Notes under the pieces: model-generated
What the model saw: only the letters and a program-made list of their open reading frames with translations
What the model was told of the DNA's origin: nothing
Databases searched by the model: none
Shown here: positions 8,275-18,131 of the stretch, piece after piece
Layout: each line of letters begins with the position of its first letter
Position numbering within the stretch: the stretch's first letter is position 1
Source of the DNA: Pseudomonadota bacterium
GTDB taxonomy: Bacteria > Pseudomonadota > Alphaproteobacteria > Rhizobiales > Hyphomicrobiaceae
Assembly: GCA_018242215.1 (NCBI GenBank)
Contig: JAFECG010000030.1
Coordinates: 1 to 64,000 of the forward strand
Direction of reading: 5' to 3'
Length of the DNA: 64,000 bases
Translations under genes and position numbers: made by a program

Positions 8275-11229
8275 ATGCTCTCGTTCGGTAGTCTCGCTTC
8301 GAAAATCTTCGGCTCGTCTAACGAGCGGAGGGTCAAGGGCTTTCGCTCGCGCGTGGCGGCAATTAACGCCCTCGAAGAAGAGCTTCAGAACCTTTCTGAC
8401 GAAGACCTAAGGGCCCGCACCGTAACGTTCCGCAAACAGCTCGCCGAAGGCACCTCGATCGACGATCTGCTCGTCCCGGCATTTGCGACCGTCCGCGAAG
8501 CCGCTAAGCGCACACTCGGCCAGCGCCATTTCGACGTGCAGCTCATTGGCGGCATGGTGCTTCATCAGGGCGACATCGCCGAGATGAAGACCGGCGAAGG
8601 CAAGACGCTCGTTGCGACCCTTCCCGTCTATCTCAACGCGCTGACCGGAAAGGGCGTCCACGTCGTCACGGTCAACGATTACTTGGCCAAGCGCGATGCC
8701 GACTGGATGGGGCAGGTCTATCGCTTTCTCGGGCTGACGGTCGGCTGCATCATCCACGACATGTCGGACGAAGACCGCAAGGCGGCTTACGGCGCCGACG
8801 TGACCTACGGCACCAACAACGAGCTTGGGTTCGATTATCTTCGCGACAACATGAAGATGAACTACTCGGAGATGGTGCAGCGTGGCCATGCCTACGCCAT
8901 CGTCGACGAAGTCGACTCGATCCTGATCGATGAAGCGCGCACCCCGCTGATCATCTCTGGCCCCCTCGAAGACCGCGCTGATCTCTATCAGCAGATCGAC
9001 GAGATGATGAAGATCGTCGTGCCGGAAGATTTCGAGCTCGATGAAAAACAGCGCCAGGTTTCCTTTACCGAAGCCGGCAACGAAAAGATGGAGCAGGCGC
9101 TGGGCACCGCAGGCCTCCTCAAGGGCACGCTCTACGACATCGACAACGTCACGATCGTCCATCACCTGACGCAGGCGCTGAAGGCGCACAAGCTCTTCCA
9201 GCGAGACAAGGATTACATCGTCAAAGGCGGCCAGGTCGTTATCATCGACGAGTTCACCGGCCGTATGATGCCAGGACGTCGCTATTCGGAAGGCCTGCAC
9301 CAGGCGCTCGAAGCGAAAGAGCACGTCGAGGTCCAGCCCGAGAACCAGACGCTGGCGTCGATCACGTTCCAGAACTACTTCCGCCTCTATAAGAAGCTCG
9401 CCGGCATGACCGGTACGGCGATGACGGAGGCCAGCGAATTCCTCGATATCTACGGCCTGGAAGTCATCGAAATCCCGACCAACCTTCCCGTCAGCCGCAT
9501 CGACGAAGACGACGAGATCTACCGCACGCAACGCGAGAAGCTCGCAGCCATCGTGCAGTCGATCGCCGAAGCCAAGAGCCGCGGTCAGCCCATCCTGGTC
9601 GGCACGACCTCGATCGAAAAATCGGAGCAGCTTTCCGAGCTTCTGAAGGACAAGAAGTATTTCAAGGATCTTGCCCATCAGCTCGAGCAGCAGGCAGCTG
9701 CCTTGAAGCCCGGCAAGGAAGAAGATCTGCGCAAGCATTTCACCGACATGGCAGCGCTTCTCGCGAAGTTTGCCAATGAGGCGAAGGGCAAGGAATTCCC
9801 GATCCCGCATCAGGTCCTGAATGCCCGCTATCACGAGCAGGAAGCCAATATCGTCGCCCAGGCCGGTCAGCCGGGAGCCGTGACGATCGCGACCAACATG
9901 GCTGGCCGCGGTACGGATATTCAGCTTGGCGGCAACGCCGAATTCCGCCTACGCGATTGGGTCGCCGAGGAAACCCAGAAGGGCACGCCGCCAGACGAAT
10001 CCGCGATTTCCACGAAGCGCGCCGAGCTGGTTGCGGACGTCGCCGAAAAGAAGAAAAAAGCGCTCGACGCGGGCGGTCTTTACGTTCTCGCGACGGAGCG
10101 ACACGAAAGCCGGCGCATCGATAATCAGCTTCGCGGCCGTTCAGGCCGTCAAGGCGACCCGGGCCGATCGAAATTCTATCTGGCGCTTGACGACGATCTG
10201 ATGCGCATCTTCGGATCGCAGCGCATGGAAAAGGTGCTCCAGACGCTTGGCCTCAAGGAAGGTGAAGCGATCACCCATCCGTGGATGAACAAATCGCTCG
10301 AAACAGCGCAGAAGAAAGTCGAGCAGCGCAACTTCGATATCCGCAAGCAGATCCTGAAGTACGACGACGTAATGAATGACCAGCGCAAGGTCATCTTCGA
10401 GCAGCGTCTCGACATCATGGGCCAGGACGATGTCTCCGAAACGGTCTTCGAGCTGCGCAATGAATTGATCGATGAGCTTGTCACACGCTTCATCCCGCCA
10501 TCTGCCTACGCGGAGCAGTGGGACACGAAGGGCCTCACCGAGCAGGTAAGCGGCATCTTCGGCCTTGATCTTCCAATCGAGACATGGGCGGCGGAAGAAG
10601 GCATCGCCGACGAAGAAATTCGCGAGCGCATCAAAGCCGCCGTCGACGCTAAAGTTGAAAACAAGACCAATGAGCTTGGCATCGAACTCTACCGCCAGAT
10701 CGAGAAGATGGTACTTCTCCAGACCCTCGATCACCTCTGGCGCGAGCATCTGGTGACGCTCGAGCACTTGCGCCAGGTGATCGGCTTCCGCGCCTACGGT
10801 CAGCGGGATCCCTTGAACGAATACAAGTCGGAAGCCTTCATCCTATTCGAAAACATGCTGGGCCGTCTGCGCGAGAACGTGACGGGCCAACTCATGCATG
10901 TCGAGCTGGCGCCCCCCGAGGACCAGCCGATGCTGCAACCCGTCGAGCTGCCGCCGATGGAAGCGCACCATATGGATGCTTCGACGGGATACGACGATTT
11001 CGTCGAGCGCGATCCTGAAATGGCAATGGCTGACGCTGCTATCGCGGGTGCCCGCGCACGGCGCGACGCGTTGCCCGAGCCAGAGAAACGTGCCCCTCTC
11101 CAGAGCCGAAGGGCAGACGCAGCCGTTGATCCGAACGATCCCGCGACCTGGGGCCGCGTTTCGCGTAACGCCCTTTGCCCGTGCGGTTCAGGTAAGAAAT
11201 ACAAGCACTGCCACGGCAAGATGGACTGA
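8275..11229 (+). CDS. secA: Preprotein translocase ATPase SecA
   Basis: SecA (984 residues) drives unfolded preproteins through SecYEG using ATP. The Walker A motif MKTGEGKT, the DEVD-type Walker B ([10 protein letters not shown]), the EFTGR and NMAGRGTD blocks, and the [11 protein letters not shown] motif VI are intact. The C-terminus ends in the zinc-binding [14 protein letters not shown] that contacts SecB. The length is slightly above the common 900 because of an insertion after the NBD2 entry near [12 protein letters not shown], as in other alphaproteobacteria. Stand-alone gene, divergent from the foldase. Confidence 0.98.
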   Translation: MLSFGSLASKIFGSSNERRVKGFRSRVAAINALEEELQNLSDEDLRARTVTFRKQLAEGTSIDDLLVPAFATVREAAKRTLGQRHFDVQLIGGMVLHQGDIAEMKTGEGKTLVATLPVYLNALTGKGVHVVTVNDYLAKRDADWMGQVYRFLGLTVGCIIHDMSDEDRKAAYGADVTYGTNNELGFDYLRDNMKMNYSEMVQRGHAYAIVDEVDSILIDEARTPLIISGPLEDRADLYQQIDEMMKIVVPEDFELDEKQRQVSFTEAGNEKMEQALGTAGLLKGTLYDIDNVTIVHHLTQALKAHKLFQRDKDYIVKGGQVVIIDEFTGRMMPGRRYSEGLHQALEAKEHVEVQPENQTLASITFQNYFRLYKKLAGMTGTAMTEASEFLDIYGLEVIEIPTNLPVSRIDEDDEIYRTQREKLAAIVQSIAEAKSRGQPILVGTTSIEKSEQLSELLKDKKYFKDLAHQLEQQAAALKPGKEEDLRKHFTDMAALLAKFANEAKGKEFPIPHQVLNARYHEQEANIVAQAGQPGAVTIATNMAGRGTDIQLGGNAEFRLRDWVAEETQKGTPPDESAISTKRAELVADVAEKKKKALDAGGLYVLATERHESRRIDNQLRGRSGRQGDPGRSKFYLALDDDLMRIFGSQRMEKVLQTLGLKEGEAITHPWMNKSLETAQKKVEQRNFDIRKQILKYDDVMNDQRKVIFEQRLDIMGQDDVSETVFELRNELIDELVTRFIPPSAYAEQWDTKGLTEQVSGIFGLDLPIETWAAEEGIADEEIRERIKAAVDAKVENKTNELGIELYRQIEKMVLLQTLDHLWREHLVTLEHLRQVIGFRAYGQRDPLNEYKSEAFILFENMLGRLRENVTGQLMHVELAPPEDQPMLQPVELPPMEAHHMDASTGYDDFVERDPEMAMADAAIAGARARRDALPEPEKRAPLQSRRADAAVDPNDPATWGRVSRNALCPCGSGKKYKHCHGKMD

Positions 11230-11297
11230 CGGTTCTTTCGGGGACCGCAGTTTGTCTGCCAGTAAAGCCCGGCGCGATCGTTCCGTCGCCGAGGATC

Positions 11298-11486
11298 TTA
11301 TCGTGGGTCGTTTTCGAACGAACCGTCGATTGCTGCGCGCCGTCGCGTCGCGGCGGGCCGCGCTACCTTTTCCGCGCGAAGTGGCCTGTCTCCGTCCGCG
11401 CCCTTCATGAGCTGGATGAAAATCACGACCGCGGCGGCGACCTGGAAGCCCAGGATGATTTGCAGGGGGAGCAAGTTCATCGGCAT
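11298..11486 (-). CDS. Possible small membrane protein
   Basis: A 62-residue frame with one predicted transmembrane helix near the start (LLPLQIILGFQVAAAVVIFI), then a charged Arg/Ala-rich tail. A purine-rich GGAGAG sits just before the ATG, with a second in-frame ATG two codons on. It lies downstream of the YqhA gene on the same strand and in the gap after secA. I recognise no family. The helix plus ribosome site support it, but conservation has not been tested. Confidence 0.4.
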   Translation of the reverse strand: MPMNLLPLQIILGFQVAAAVVIFIQLMKGADGDRPLRAEKVARPAATRRRAAIDGSFENDPR

Positions 11487-11580
11487 CTCTCTCCATTTGT
11501 GTCAAACAAACGGCACCGACGGGGCCTCCGTTCCGAGGCCTGATGCTAATCGCTGTGGACAACCGAAGATGGCCGCGCCG

Positions 11581-12165
11581 TCAATGCTCGCCGACCTTTT
11601 CACCGCGGGCTTTTTCCGGCGCCTCGCTGGCTTCTCCGTGCCCGCCGCCCGCTATCCGATCTGAGAGCGCTAGCAGCACACTCGAGACGACGAACACGAG
11701 ATGGATAATGACGAGCCACATCAACTCCTTCTCTCGCTCCGGCGTGACCGTCCCGAGCGCCATGAACTGACGCAGAAGCTGCACGGCCGAAATCGCGACG
11801 ATCGACGAGAGCATCTTGAGCTTCAATGCCGAGAAGTCGATCGTGCCCATCCATTCTGGACGATCACCGTGCGTCGAATGATCCATCCGCGAAACGAAGT
11901 TCTCGTACCCAGAGAAGATGACGATGATCAGCAGTGATCCGGTCAGCGTCAGGTCGACGAGCGTAAGGAGGCCGAGGATGACGTCCGATTCGGTTGACGT
12001 GAACGCGCCTTCAGCGAGATGCAAAAGCTCCATTACGAACTTGATCAAGAGAACGAAGAGCGAGATCGCGAGCCCGAAGTAGAACGGCGCGAGTAGCCAG
12101 CGTGAGCTGAACAGCAAATTCTCCATGAAGAATTCGACGCGCTTCAATATGGTCTTATCCGCCAT
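11581..12165 (-). CDS. YqhA / UPF0114 family membrane protein
   Basis: A 194-residue inner-membrane protein of the YqhA family (function unknown). It shows the family start ESLLFSSRW-like segment (ENLLFSSRWLLAPFYFGL), three to four hydrophobic helices, and the GYENFVSRMD and FSALKLKMLSSIVAISAVQLL blocks that define the group. The C-terminal 25 residues are charged and probably cytoplasmic. It stands alone on the minus strand between the L,D-transpeptidase genes and a possible small membrane protein. Confidence 0.93.
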   Translation of the reverse strand: MADKTILKRVEFFMENLLFSSRWLLAPFYFGLAISLFVLLIKFVMELLHLAEGAFTSTESDVILGLLTLVDLTLTGSLLIIVIFSGYENFVSRMDHSTHGDRPEWMGTIDFSALKLKMLSSIVAISAVQLLRQFMALGTVTPEREKELMWLVIIHLVFVVSSVLLALSDRIAGGGHGEASEAPEKARGEKVGEH

Positions 12166-12289
12166 TCCGTGGGTCCTTGCTCCGTTGACGTGAATGCGAT
12201 CCAGCCTACCAACCGGCGTCGGGCGCGGCTAGGACCGCGCATGATGGCGACGCCTGGCACCAAGGCCCTGCGCGCAAGCGTCGCTTCAA

Positions 12290-13288
12290 TTAGCGGATCA
12301 GAGGCCACGAGAACATAGGGGGAGGCGTTTCGCTCTCGAGACTGGTTTGGATTTGCGGAATGGCCCGGGATTTTGACTCCGCCGTTTGCGTCGCGAGCTT
12401 GGGAAGATCCATTGTCGGCGGCGGCACATTGCTCAGCCACTGATCCTGCTCGCGGATGGACGCAATCGTCGGAGCGCAGGCGTCAAGCGCCCCGGGCAGT
12501 TCGCCTGGTCGCGTTTCGTTGAAGATATACCGCCCGCTGCAAACGCCGATGTTCGGCGGCCGCTTTGTCCGTTCGAAGAGGTCGTAGCCCTCCTTGAGGT
12601 TGTTCCAGAACGGCTTCCACGGCGAATCGGCTTGCGCGATCATGTTTTCGTCCGTCATTCGAAACGGCAGAACGTACACCGGCACCAGTTCTTCCCCGGC
12701 GTCGATCGCGGCAAGAGTCAGTTGATGGATTTCCTCCGACACGGGATTGGTCATGGCGAAGCATCCGACCGAAGAGCATCCGCCGTGAATGAGAATGTCT
12801 GAACCTGTCCGCGCCTGCGATTGATCGAGAATGTTCGGATAGCCGATATCGATTGAAACCGGCCAACGCCCGACGTGGCGGGCTTGCGCGCGCGTAACGG
12901 TATAAAAACCTTCAGGCGCTTGGCGGTCGCCGTCTCGGAGTTTCGGCCCGAGCGTCCCCGACCAGTGGCAGATGGGATAGGTCGCGAAAAGGACGAACGC
13001 GCCATCCCTCTCCTTCCAGATCTCAAGCTCCGACTCGGATTTGAAAATGCGGATCACGATCGGTGATGCGAGCGTGACACCCTTGTCGCGAAGCCGCTCC
13101 TGAAGCACGGCGACATTGGGCGTTCCGGGCAGTGGCAAAGCGCCGGTGGCGGCTGCTCGCTGACGCTCGAGGCGATCGGCCGCAACATCCTTGAGTTCGA
13201 TCGTCAGCGCCTGCGCGTGTCCGAAAGCGACGAGGCAGAGGAGCATCGCCGCGACAAGCCTGAGACGCGATAAATCGAACCACCACAT
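12290..13288 (-). CDS. YafK-type L,D-transpeptidase, copy 1 (secreted)
   Basis: A 332-residue enzyme of the L,D-transpeptidase (YkuD) superfamily, YafK subgroup. A signal peptide (ending near GHAQA) is followed by the conserved IFKSESELEIWK and WSGTLGPKL segments and the catalytic HGGCSSVGCFAMT, with H168 and C176. The known E. coli relative DpaA (YafK/LdtF) releases Braun lipoprotein from peptidoglycan; whether this copy cuts or makes crosslinks is unknown. It has a long C-terminal extension rich in Pro. Last of three tandem paralogues in transcription order. Confidence 0.9.
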   Translation of the reverse strand: MWWFDLSRLRLVAAMLLCLVAFGHAQALTIELKDVAADRLERQRAAATGALPLPGTPNVAVLQERLRDKGVTLASPIVIRIFKSESELEIWKERDGAFVLFATYPICHWSGTLGPKLRDGDRQAPEGFYTVTRAQARHVGRWPVSIDIGYPNILDQSQARTGSDILIHGGCSSVGCFAMTNPVSEEIHQLTLAAIDAGEELVPVYVLPFRMTDENMIAQADSPWKPFWNNLKEGYDLFERTKRPPNIGVCSGRYIFNETRPGELPGALDACAPTIASIREQDQWLSNVPPPTMDLPKLATQTAESKSRAIPQIQTSLESETPPPMFSWPLIR

Positions 13289-13402
13289 GGGATAAGCGAC
13301 CGAGAACCCTGCTTTTCAGCAATGGACATATTATCGCTGTCCCGGCGCAATCCTAAGTGACTTTTTGCCAACACTCGGCCGGAGAAGCGCGACTTTGAAC
13401 AG

Positions 13403-14299
13403 CTAGAGTTTGGCGGCCTCGCTTGCACATTTGTCGTCGATCGGCTCGGATCCTGTCGAGCCTCGGTCACCCGGTTCAAACCGATACTGCCCCTTGCACA
13501 CGTTGACCTTCGGGGGCACCCCGCTCGTTTCAAAAAGATCGCTCCCCTCTTTCAGGTTTTTCCAGAATGCGGCATGGGGGCTCTCGCCGTATTTTGCGAG
13601 GCGCTCGGCCGACATCCGAAACGGATAGACCTGAACCTGAAAGCGGGCCTGCCCACCGGCTAGCGCGGCGGTCACGAGCTGCCAGATTTCATGCATTTGC
13701 GCATTTGTCATCGCGAAGCAGCCGATCGAACCGCAACCACCATGGACCATGATGAGCGAACCGGTCCGCCCGTGAGCACGGTCGAAGGCATTCGGAAAGC
13801 CGAGATTGAACGAGCGATACCACCGGCTGTTCGGATTGAGCGCCGCTGAATCGACCGTATAGAACCCTTCAGGCGCCTGCCGGTCGCCCTGCTTGAGCTT
13901 CGGTCCGAGCGCACCAGACCATCGGCAGATCGGGTAGGTCGCGAAGCGATGGAAGATGCCGTCTCGCTGCATCCAAAGCTCAAGCTCGAATTCACTTTTG
14001 TAGATTCGGATCAGGATCGGCGACCCCACGTGGACACCCGCCGAGGCAAGGCGTTGGGGAAGGCGCGACAAGTCAGGCTCCCCTGGCATCGGCAGACCGA
14101 AGCTCCACCGCGTCAGCCGCTGGCTTCGCTCATATTTGATCAGCGCTTTGTCGCCTCCCGGCAGCGTCGGGAGCCAGATGGGCATCAGTACGAATGCGGC
14201 GGCGGCAACCGTCAGCAGGCCCGTGCTGAAAAGCGCAACTTTCAGGGCCAAACGCCGGGGACGACGAAATGCAGGTTCGCTAGCGCCTTTGTTTCTCAT
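13403..14299 (-). CDS. YafK-type L,D-transpeptidase, copy 2 (membrane-anchored)
   Basis: A 298-residue paralogue of the genes on either side. Instead of a clear cleavage site it has a basic N-terminus (RRPRRLALK) and one hydrophobic helix at about residues 20-45, suggesting a signal anchor. The SPILIRIYKSEFELELW and QAPEGFYTVD blocks and catalytic HGGCGSIGCFAMT (H186, C194) are intact. Peptidoglycan remodelling in the periplasm is inferred from family. About 115 bases separate it from copy 1 and 18 from copy 3, so copies 3 and 2 are probably one transcript. Confidence 0.9.
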   Translation of the reverse strand: MRNKGASEPAFRRPRRLALKVALFSTGLLTVAAAAFVLMPIWLPTLPGGDKALIKYERSQRLTRWSFGLPMPGEPDLSRLPQRLASAGVHVGSPILIRIYKSEFELELWMQRDGIFHRFATYPICRWSGALGPKLKQGDRQAPEGFYTVDSAALNPNSRWYRSFNLGFPNAFDRAHGRTGSLIMVHGGCGSIGCFAMTNAQMHEIWQLVTAALAGGQARFQVQVYPFRMSAERLAKYGESPHAAFWKNLKEGSDLFETSGVPPKVNVCKGQYRFEPGDRGSTGSEPIDDKCASEAAKL

Positions 14300-14317
14300 C
14301 GGACGCCCGGATTGGGT

Positions 14318-15313
14318 TCAGTTCGCGTTTGCAACGGGCGACGCAGTGGCGGCAGGTTGCGAAGCGAGCGATGGAAGATGCCAGAGCGACTGAGCGCTCT
14401 GCTGTTCTTTCGCCTTCTTGATATCGGCAAGCGTCGGCTCGTTATCTGGATCGGTGATTCCCTTCAGCTTGTTGCCGGTTGCGACGTCGACACCGCCGGG
14501 CTCTGGTAAGGGATGAAAGGCCGTGACCGTCGGTCGTTCGAGCGGTGGGCAAGGTCCTGCGGGATCGGGACGGCTGCGCGCCACGGCATTGACGACATAG
14601 CGCCGCTCACAAACCGTGACGCTCGGCGGGATGCGATATTTTTCGAAATAGTCATAACCCTGCTTCAGCGTCTTCCAGAAGCCGTACCATTTATTGTGCT
14701 TCTCGCGGGCCATGCGCGCGTCCGTCATCCGAAACGGATACGCATGCAGCTGAAAGCTCGGCTGCCCAGCCTTCAGCGATTCCCGCGTCAGGCCGTAGAT
14801 TTCTTCCATCAGGGCATCCGTCATCGCATAGCACCCTGCAGAGCGGCAACTTCCATGCACCATCACCGAATCCCCTGTGCGGCCCCATGACCGGTCGAAG
14901 GCATTCGGATAGCCGAGGTTGAACGACAGATAATACTTGGAATTCGGGTTCATCAGGGCAGGCGTGATCGTATAGAAGCCCTCGGGCGCCTGCCGGTCGC
15001 CATAGCTCTGCTTTGGACCGACATCGCCCGACCAATTGCAGATGGGGTAGGTCTTGAAATGGTAGAAGCGGCCGTCGTCGCGCTGCTTCCAGATCTCAAG
15101 TTCCGATTCTTCCTTGAAGATCCGCACGAACACCGGCGAGCCGGGCTGCATGCCTTTCTTGGCCAGCAGCGCCAGAGTTTCCTTCGACAGCGGCACTTCC
15201 GAGGGCGGTGGAATGGTCGGCGTGCTCGAGCACGCCGCGACCATCGCCGCTGCGAGCAAAAGCGCGACGTGGACAAACGTCCTGAGTGCTGCGTTCGTGT
15301 TGGTCCCCACCAA
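14318..15313 (-). CDS. YafK-type L,D-transpeptidase, copy 3 (lipoprotein)
   Basis: A 331-residue paralogue carrying a lipobox: LLLAAAMVAAC with C28 as the lipidated residue, followed by Ser-Ser-Thr and Pro. The catalytic segment is HGSCRSAGCYAMT (H153, C161). The start used is TTG at 15311-15313, with GTG as the next codon; a later start would shorten only the signal region. It is the first gene of the three-copy array. The different N-terminus places this copy on a membrane leaflet, unlike copies 1 and 2. Confidence 0.9.
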   Translation of the reverse strand: MVGTNTNAALRTFVHVALLLAAAMVAACSSTPTIPPPSEVPLSKETLALLAKKGMQPGSPVFVRIFKEESELEIWKQRDDGRFYHFKTYPICNWSGDVGPKQSYGDRQAPEGFYTITPALMNPNSKYYLSFNLGYPNAFDRSWGRTGDSVMVHGSCRSAGCYAMTDALMEEIYGLTRESLKAGQPSFQLHAYPFRMTDARMAREKHNKWYGFWKTLKQGYDYFEKYRIPPSVTVCERRYVVNAVARSRPDPAGPCPPLERPTVTAFHPLPEPGGVDVATGNKLKGITDPDNEPTLADIKKAKEQQSAQSLWHLPSLASQPAATASPVANAN

Positions 15314-15486
15314 TACGCCGTTCCCGTCTCGAATTGATGTTCCCGTGCCGCGGGTTGGCGGACGAATTGCACAATTAACGCAAACGATGACTGAGATCCC
15401 GATAATGCTCAGTCAACTCAACTATCGTGTCGAAATGCGGCGCCCGGTGGGCCACGGCATCACCGTGGCCAAACGGCCTCAGCGCT

Positions 15487-16479
15487 TCATCGGCCGATCG
15501 ACAGAAAGCGCTCATGACGTTGGGCCCGGATATCGTCGGCCGATTTGCCGTCGAACTCCGAAAGCATCCGGGCGATCGCGTTGCCGGTAGCAATAATCAC
15601 CGATTCGCGGTCGCGATGCGCGCCGCCAGTCGGCTCTTTGACGATTTCGTCGATGACGCCAAGCTGATCGAGATCCTGGGCCGTGATCTTCATATTGGTG
15701 GCGGCTTCTTCCTTTTTGTTGCTGTCGCGCCAAATGATGGAAGCCGCACCCTCCGGAGAGATCACAGAATAGATCGCGTGTTCGAGCATAAGGATCCGGT
15801 TTGCCGTTGCGATGGCAATGGCGCCGCCGGAACCGCCCTCTCCGACGATGACGGCAACGATCGGCACGCCGAGTCTGAGGCAGCACTCGGTCGAGCGCGC
15901 GATGGCTTCGGCTTGGCCGCGCTCTTCTGCGCCGATGCCTGGGTAGGCGCCCGGCGTATCGACGAAGGTGATGATCGGCAGGTGGAAGCGGTCTGCCAGC
16001 TCCATCAGCCGCACGGCCTTGCGGTATCCCTCCGGCCGCGCCATGCCGAAGTTGTGCTTGATTCGCTGCTCGGTATCGGCACCCTTCTCATGGCCCAGAA
16101 CCACGACGGAACGGTTCCGGAATTTTCCGATGCCGCCGACGATGGCTTCATCCTCTGCAAAATAGCGATCACCGGCGAGCGGCGTGAAGTCTTCAACGAG
16201 ACTGCCTATGAAATCGAGTGCGTGCGGACGTTCGGGGTGTCGGGCGACGAGCGTCTTTTGCCACGGCGTCAGCTTCGCATACGTGTCTGCGAGTGCCGCC
16301 TTCGCCTTCTGCTCGAGCTTGGTGATTTCATCGGCAATATGCGGTCCCTTGCCCTCCGCCTGGAGCGCCTTCAGTTCGGCAACCTTGTTTTCGAGTTCGA
16401 GAACGGGTTTCTCGAAGTCGAGATACGTACGCAGTGCGGTGGTGGCGTTCACTGAGCTTTGGCTTTCCTGACTGTGCAA
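15487..16479 (-). CDS. accA: Acetyl-CoA carboxylase carboxyltransferase subunit alpha
   Basis: AccA (330 residues) forms, with AccD, the carboxyltransferase that moves CO2 from biotin to acetyl-CoA, giving malonyl-CoA for fatty-acid synthesis. The N-terminal coiled coil (LDFEKPVLELENKVAEL), the NFGMARPEGYRKAVRLM block and the oxyanion glycine segments (EGGSGGAIAIA) match the family, and length is normal. accD is not in the window. No clear operon partner: copy 3 of the transpeptidases lies 170 bases downstream. Confidence 0.97.
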   Translation of the reverse strand: MHSQESQSSVNATTALRTYLDFEKPVLELENKVAELKALQAEGKGPHIADEITKLEQKAKAALADTYAKLTPWQKTLVARHPERPHALDFIGSLVEDFTPLAGDRYFAEDEAIVGGIGKFRNRSVVVLGHEKGADTEQRIKHNFGMARPEGYRKAVRLMELADRFHLPIITFVDTPGAYPGIGAEERGQAEAIARSTECCLRLGVPIVAVIVGEGGSGGAIAIATANRILMLEHAIYSVISPEGAASIIWRDSNKKEEAATNMKITAQDLDQLGVIDEIVKEPTGGAHRDRESVIIATGNAIARMLSEFDGKSADDIRAQRHERFLSIGR

Positions 16480-16592
16480 CTGAAGCGTGCGGCCGTCGCC
16501 GTTTCACGCGCGACATTCGCCATGGCTAGGTCCGGGTGTCAAGGCGACAGACCTTCCCGCGCGATCCAGAAGGCGAGAGCCCTCCCAATTTC

Positions 16593-18131
16593 TTAACTTT
16601 CGCCCTCGGAGAGGCGCCTCACGATCGGTGCGACCGCGAACATGAGTGCCGCGGCAACCCCGACAAGTCCCGCTTGCGCCAGGAACGAGAGGGCAAGCGC
16701 GTCCGGGTCGGACGTCGTAAACGCGCCGCCGATATCGCCGGCGAGCTTGTCGCCGAACGCGGTAGCAAGAAACCACAATCCGAGAACTTGGCCGGACATT
16801 CTCTGCGGCGCGATCCGCGTCATGGTCGAGAGCCCGACGGGGCTCAGCATCAGTTCGCCGACCGTAAAGAGGAAATAGAGGCCAAGCAGCCAAAACGGCG
16901 AGACACGTCCGTCCGCGGCGTAATTGGCGGCCGGGACCATCAGCAGGAACGAGGCCGCAAGAAAGACGAGCCCGAGTCCGAACTTCACCGGCGACGAAGG
17001 CTGCCGACTGCCGAGCTTCATCCAAAGCGCCGCCACGAGAGGCGTCAGCAGAATGACGAAGATGGGGTTTGCCGATTGAAACCAGGACGAGGGAAACGCC
17101 AGTCCTACAACTTCGTTGCGCGTCAGCGTGTCGGCAAAGAGCGTCAGCGTCGTGCCCGCTTGTTCGAAAATCGCCCAGAAGACCATTGCGGCGAGGAAGT
17201 AGATGCCGACGGCGGCGAGCCTATGGGCATCGGGACTTTGCCGGGCGGCACCATATGCGATGCCAACGAGGGGCAGGAGAATGAAAAGCCAGCGAAGCCA
17301 TCGGAAGCCATTGACATCGGACAAGAGCGCCAGCGCCAGCAATCCGAGAGTTACCGCCGCGATGGAGATTGCCTGTCGGCTGAACGGAGATGATGCTTCC
17401 GGACTGGCGACATCGGGATCTTTCAGCCTGCGCATGCTGCGGGCAAAAAGCACCATCGAGATCGTCATTCCGACGCCCGCGGCCCCGAAACCCCAGTGCC
17501 AGCTCAACACCGGGTCGAACCCCATCGCCGACAGCCAATCTTTGAACACGCTGCTCTGCGCGAGAAAGCCCGTCACGAGCGGGGCGAAGAACGCGCCGAC
17601 ATTGATGCCCATGTAGAAAAGCGAAAAACCAGCGTCACGACGGGTGTCGGTGCGGTCGTAGAGGGCGCCGACGAGCGCCGAAATGTTCGGCTTGAAAAGT
17701 CCGGTGCCGATCGCGATGAGCGCTAATCCCAGATAGAACGTCGGAAGCGACGGATATGCGAGCGCGTAGTGCCCGGCCGCGATCGTGCTTCCGCCGATCA
17801 GGACGCTGCGCTTCGCACCGATGATGCGGTCCGCGATGAAGCCGCCGGGCAGCGCCAGAAGATAGACGGCCATGCCGTACGTGCCATAGATGCTCCCAGC
17901 CGTTGGCGTCGCAAATCCCAAACCGCCCTGTGAGGCTGGAGCAACCATGAAAAGTGTGAGGAGTGCCCGCATCCCGTAATAGGAGAAGCGCTCCCAAAGT
18001 TCCGTGAAATAGAGGGTCGACAGGCCCAGCGGATGAGATGAAAGCCCGAGCCAGGACTTGCGCGCCCCCGATGCGATCGTGGCCACTAATCCGTAAGCGG
18101 ACTGCCCTTGACCTTCGCGAGAAGGCATCAC
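16593..18131 (-). CDS. POT/PTR family proton-coupled peptide transporter
   Basis: A 512-residue inner-membrane transporter with about 12-14 hydrophobic helices. It shows the proton-coupling ExxERF motif (ELWERFSYYG) in helix 1 and the POT signature FSLFYMGINVGAFFAPLV in helix 5. Members import di- and tripeptides with protons. The first ~30 residues are an extra cytoplasmic stretch. The start codon overlaps the stop of the upstream flavin-binding protein by four bases, so the two are translationally coupled. Confidence 0.93.
   Translation of the reverse strand: MMPSREGQGQSAYGLVATIASGARKSWLGLSSHPLGLSTLYFTELWERFSYYGMRALLTLFMVAPASQGGLGFATPTAGSIYGTYGMAVYLLALPGGFIADRIIGAKRSVLIGGSTIAAGHYALAYPSLPTFYLGLALIAIGTGLFKPNISALVGALYDRTDTRRDAGFSLFYMGINVGAFFAPLVTGFLAQSSVFKDWLSAMGFDPVLSWHWGFGAAGVGMTISMVLFARSMRRLKDPDVASPEASSPFSRQAISIAAVTLGLLALALLSDVNGFRWLRWLFILLPLVGIAYGAARQSPDAHRLAAVGIYFLAAMVFWAIFEQAGTTLTLFADTLTRNEVVGLAFPSSWFQSANPIFVILLTPLVAALWMKLGSRQPSSPVKFGLGLVFLAASFLLMVPAANYAADGRVSPFWLLGLYFLFTVGELMLSPVGLSTMTRIAPQRMSGQVLGLWFLATAFGDKLAGDIGGAFTTSDPDALALSFLAQAGLVGVAAALMFAVAPIVRRLSEGES

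Noticed and set aside
8407-9834. A 475-codon frame antisense to secA
   Set aside because: Codon-aligned shadow of secA; the peptide has composition typical of reversed GC-rich genes.
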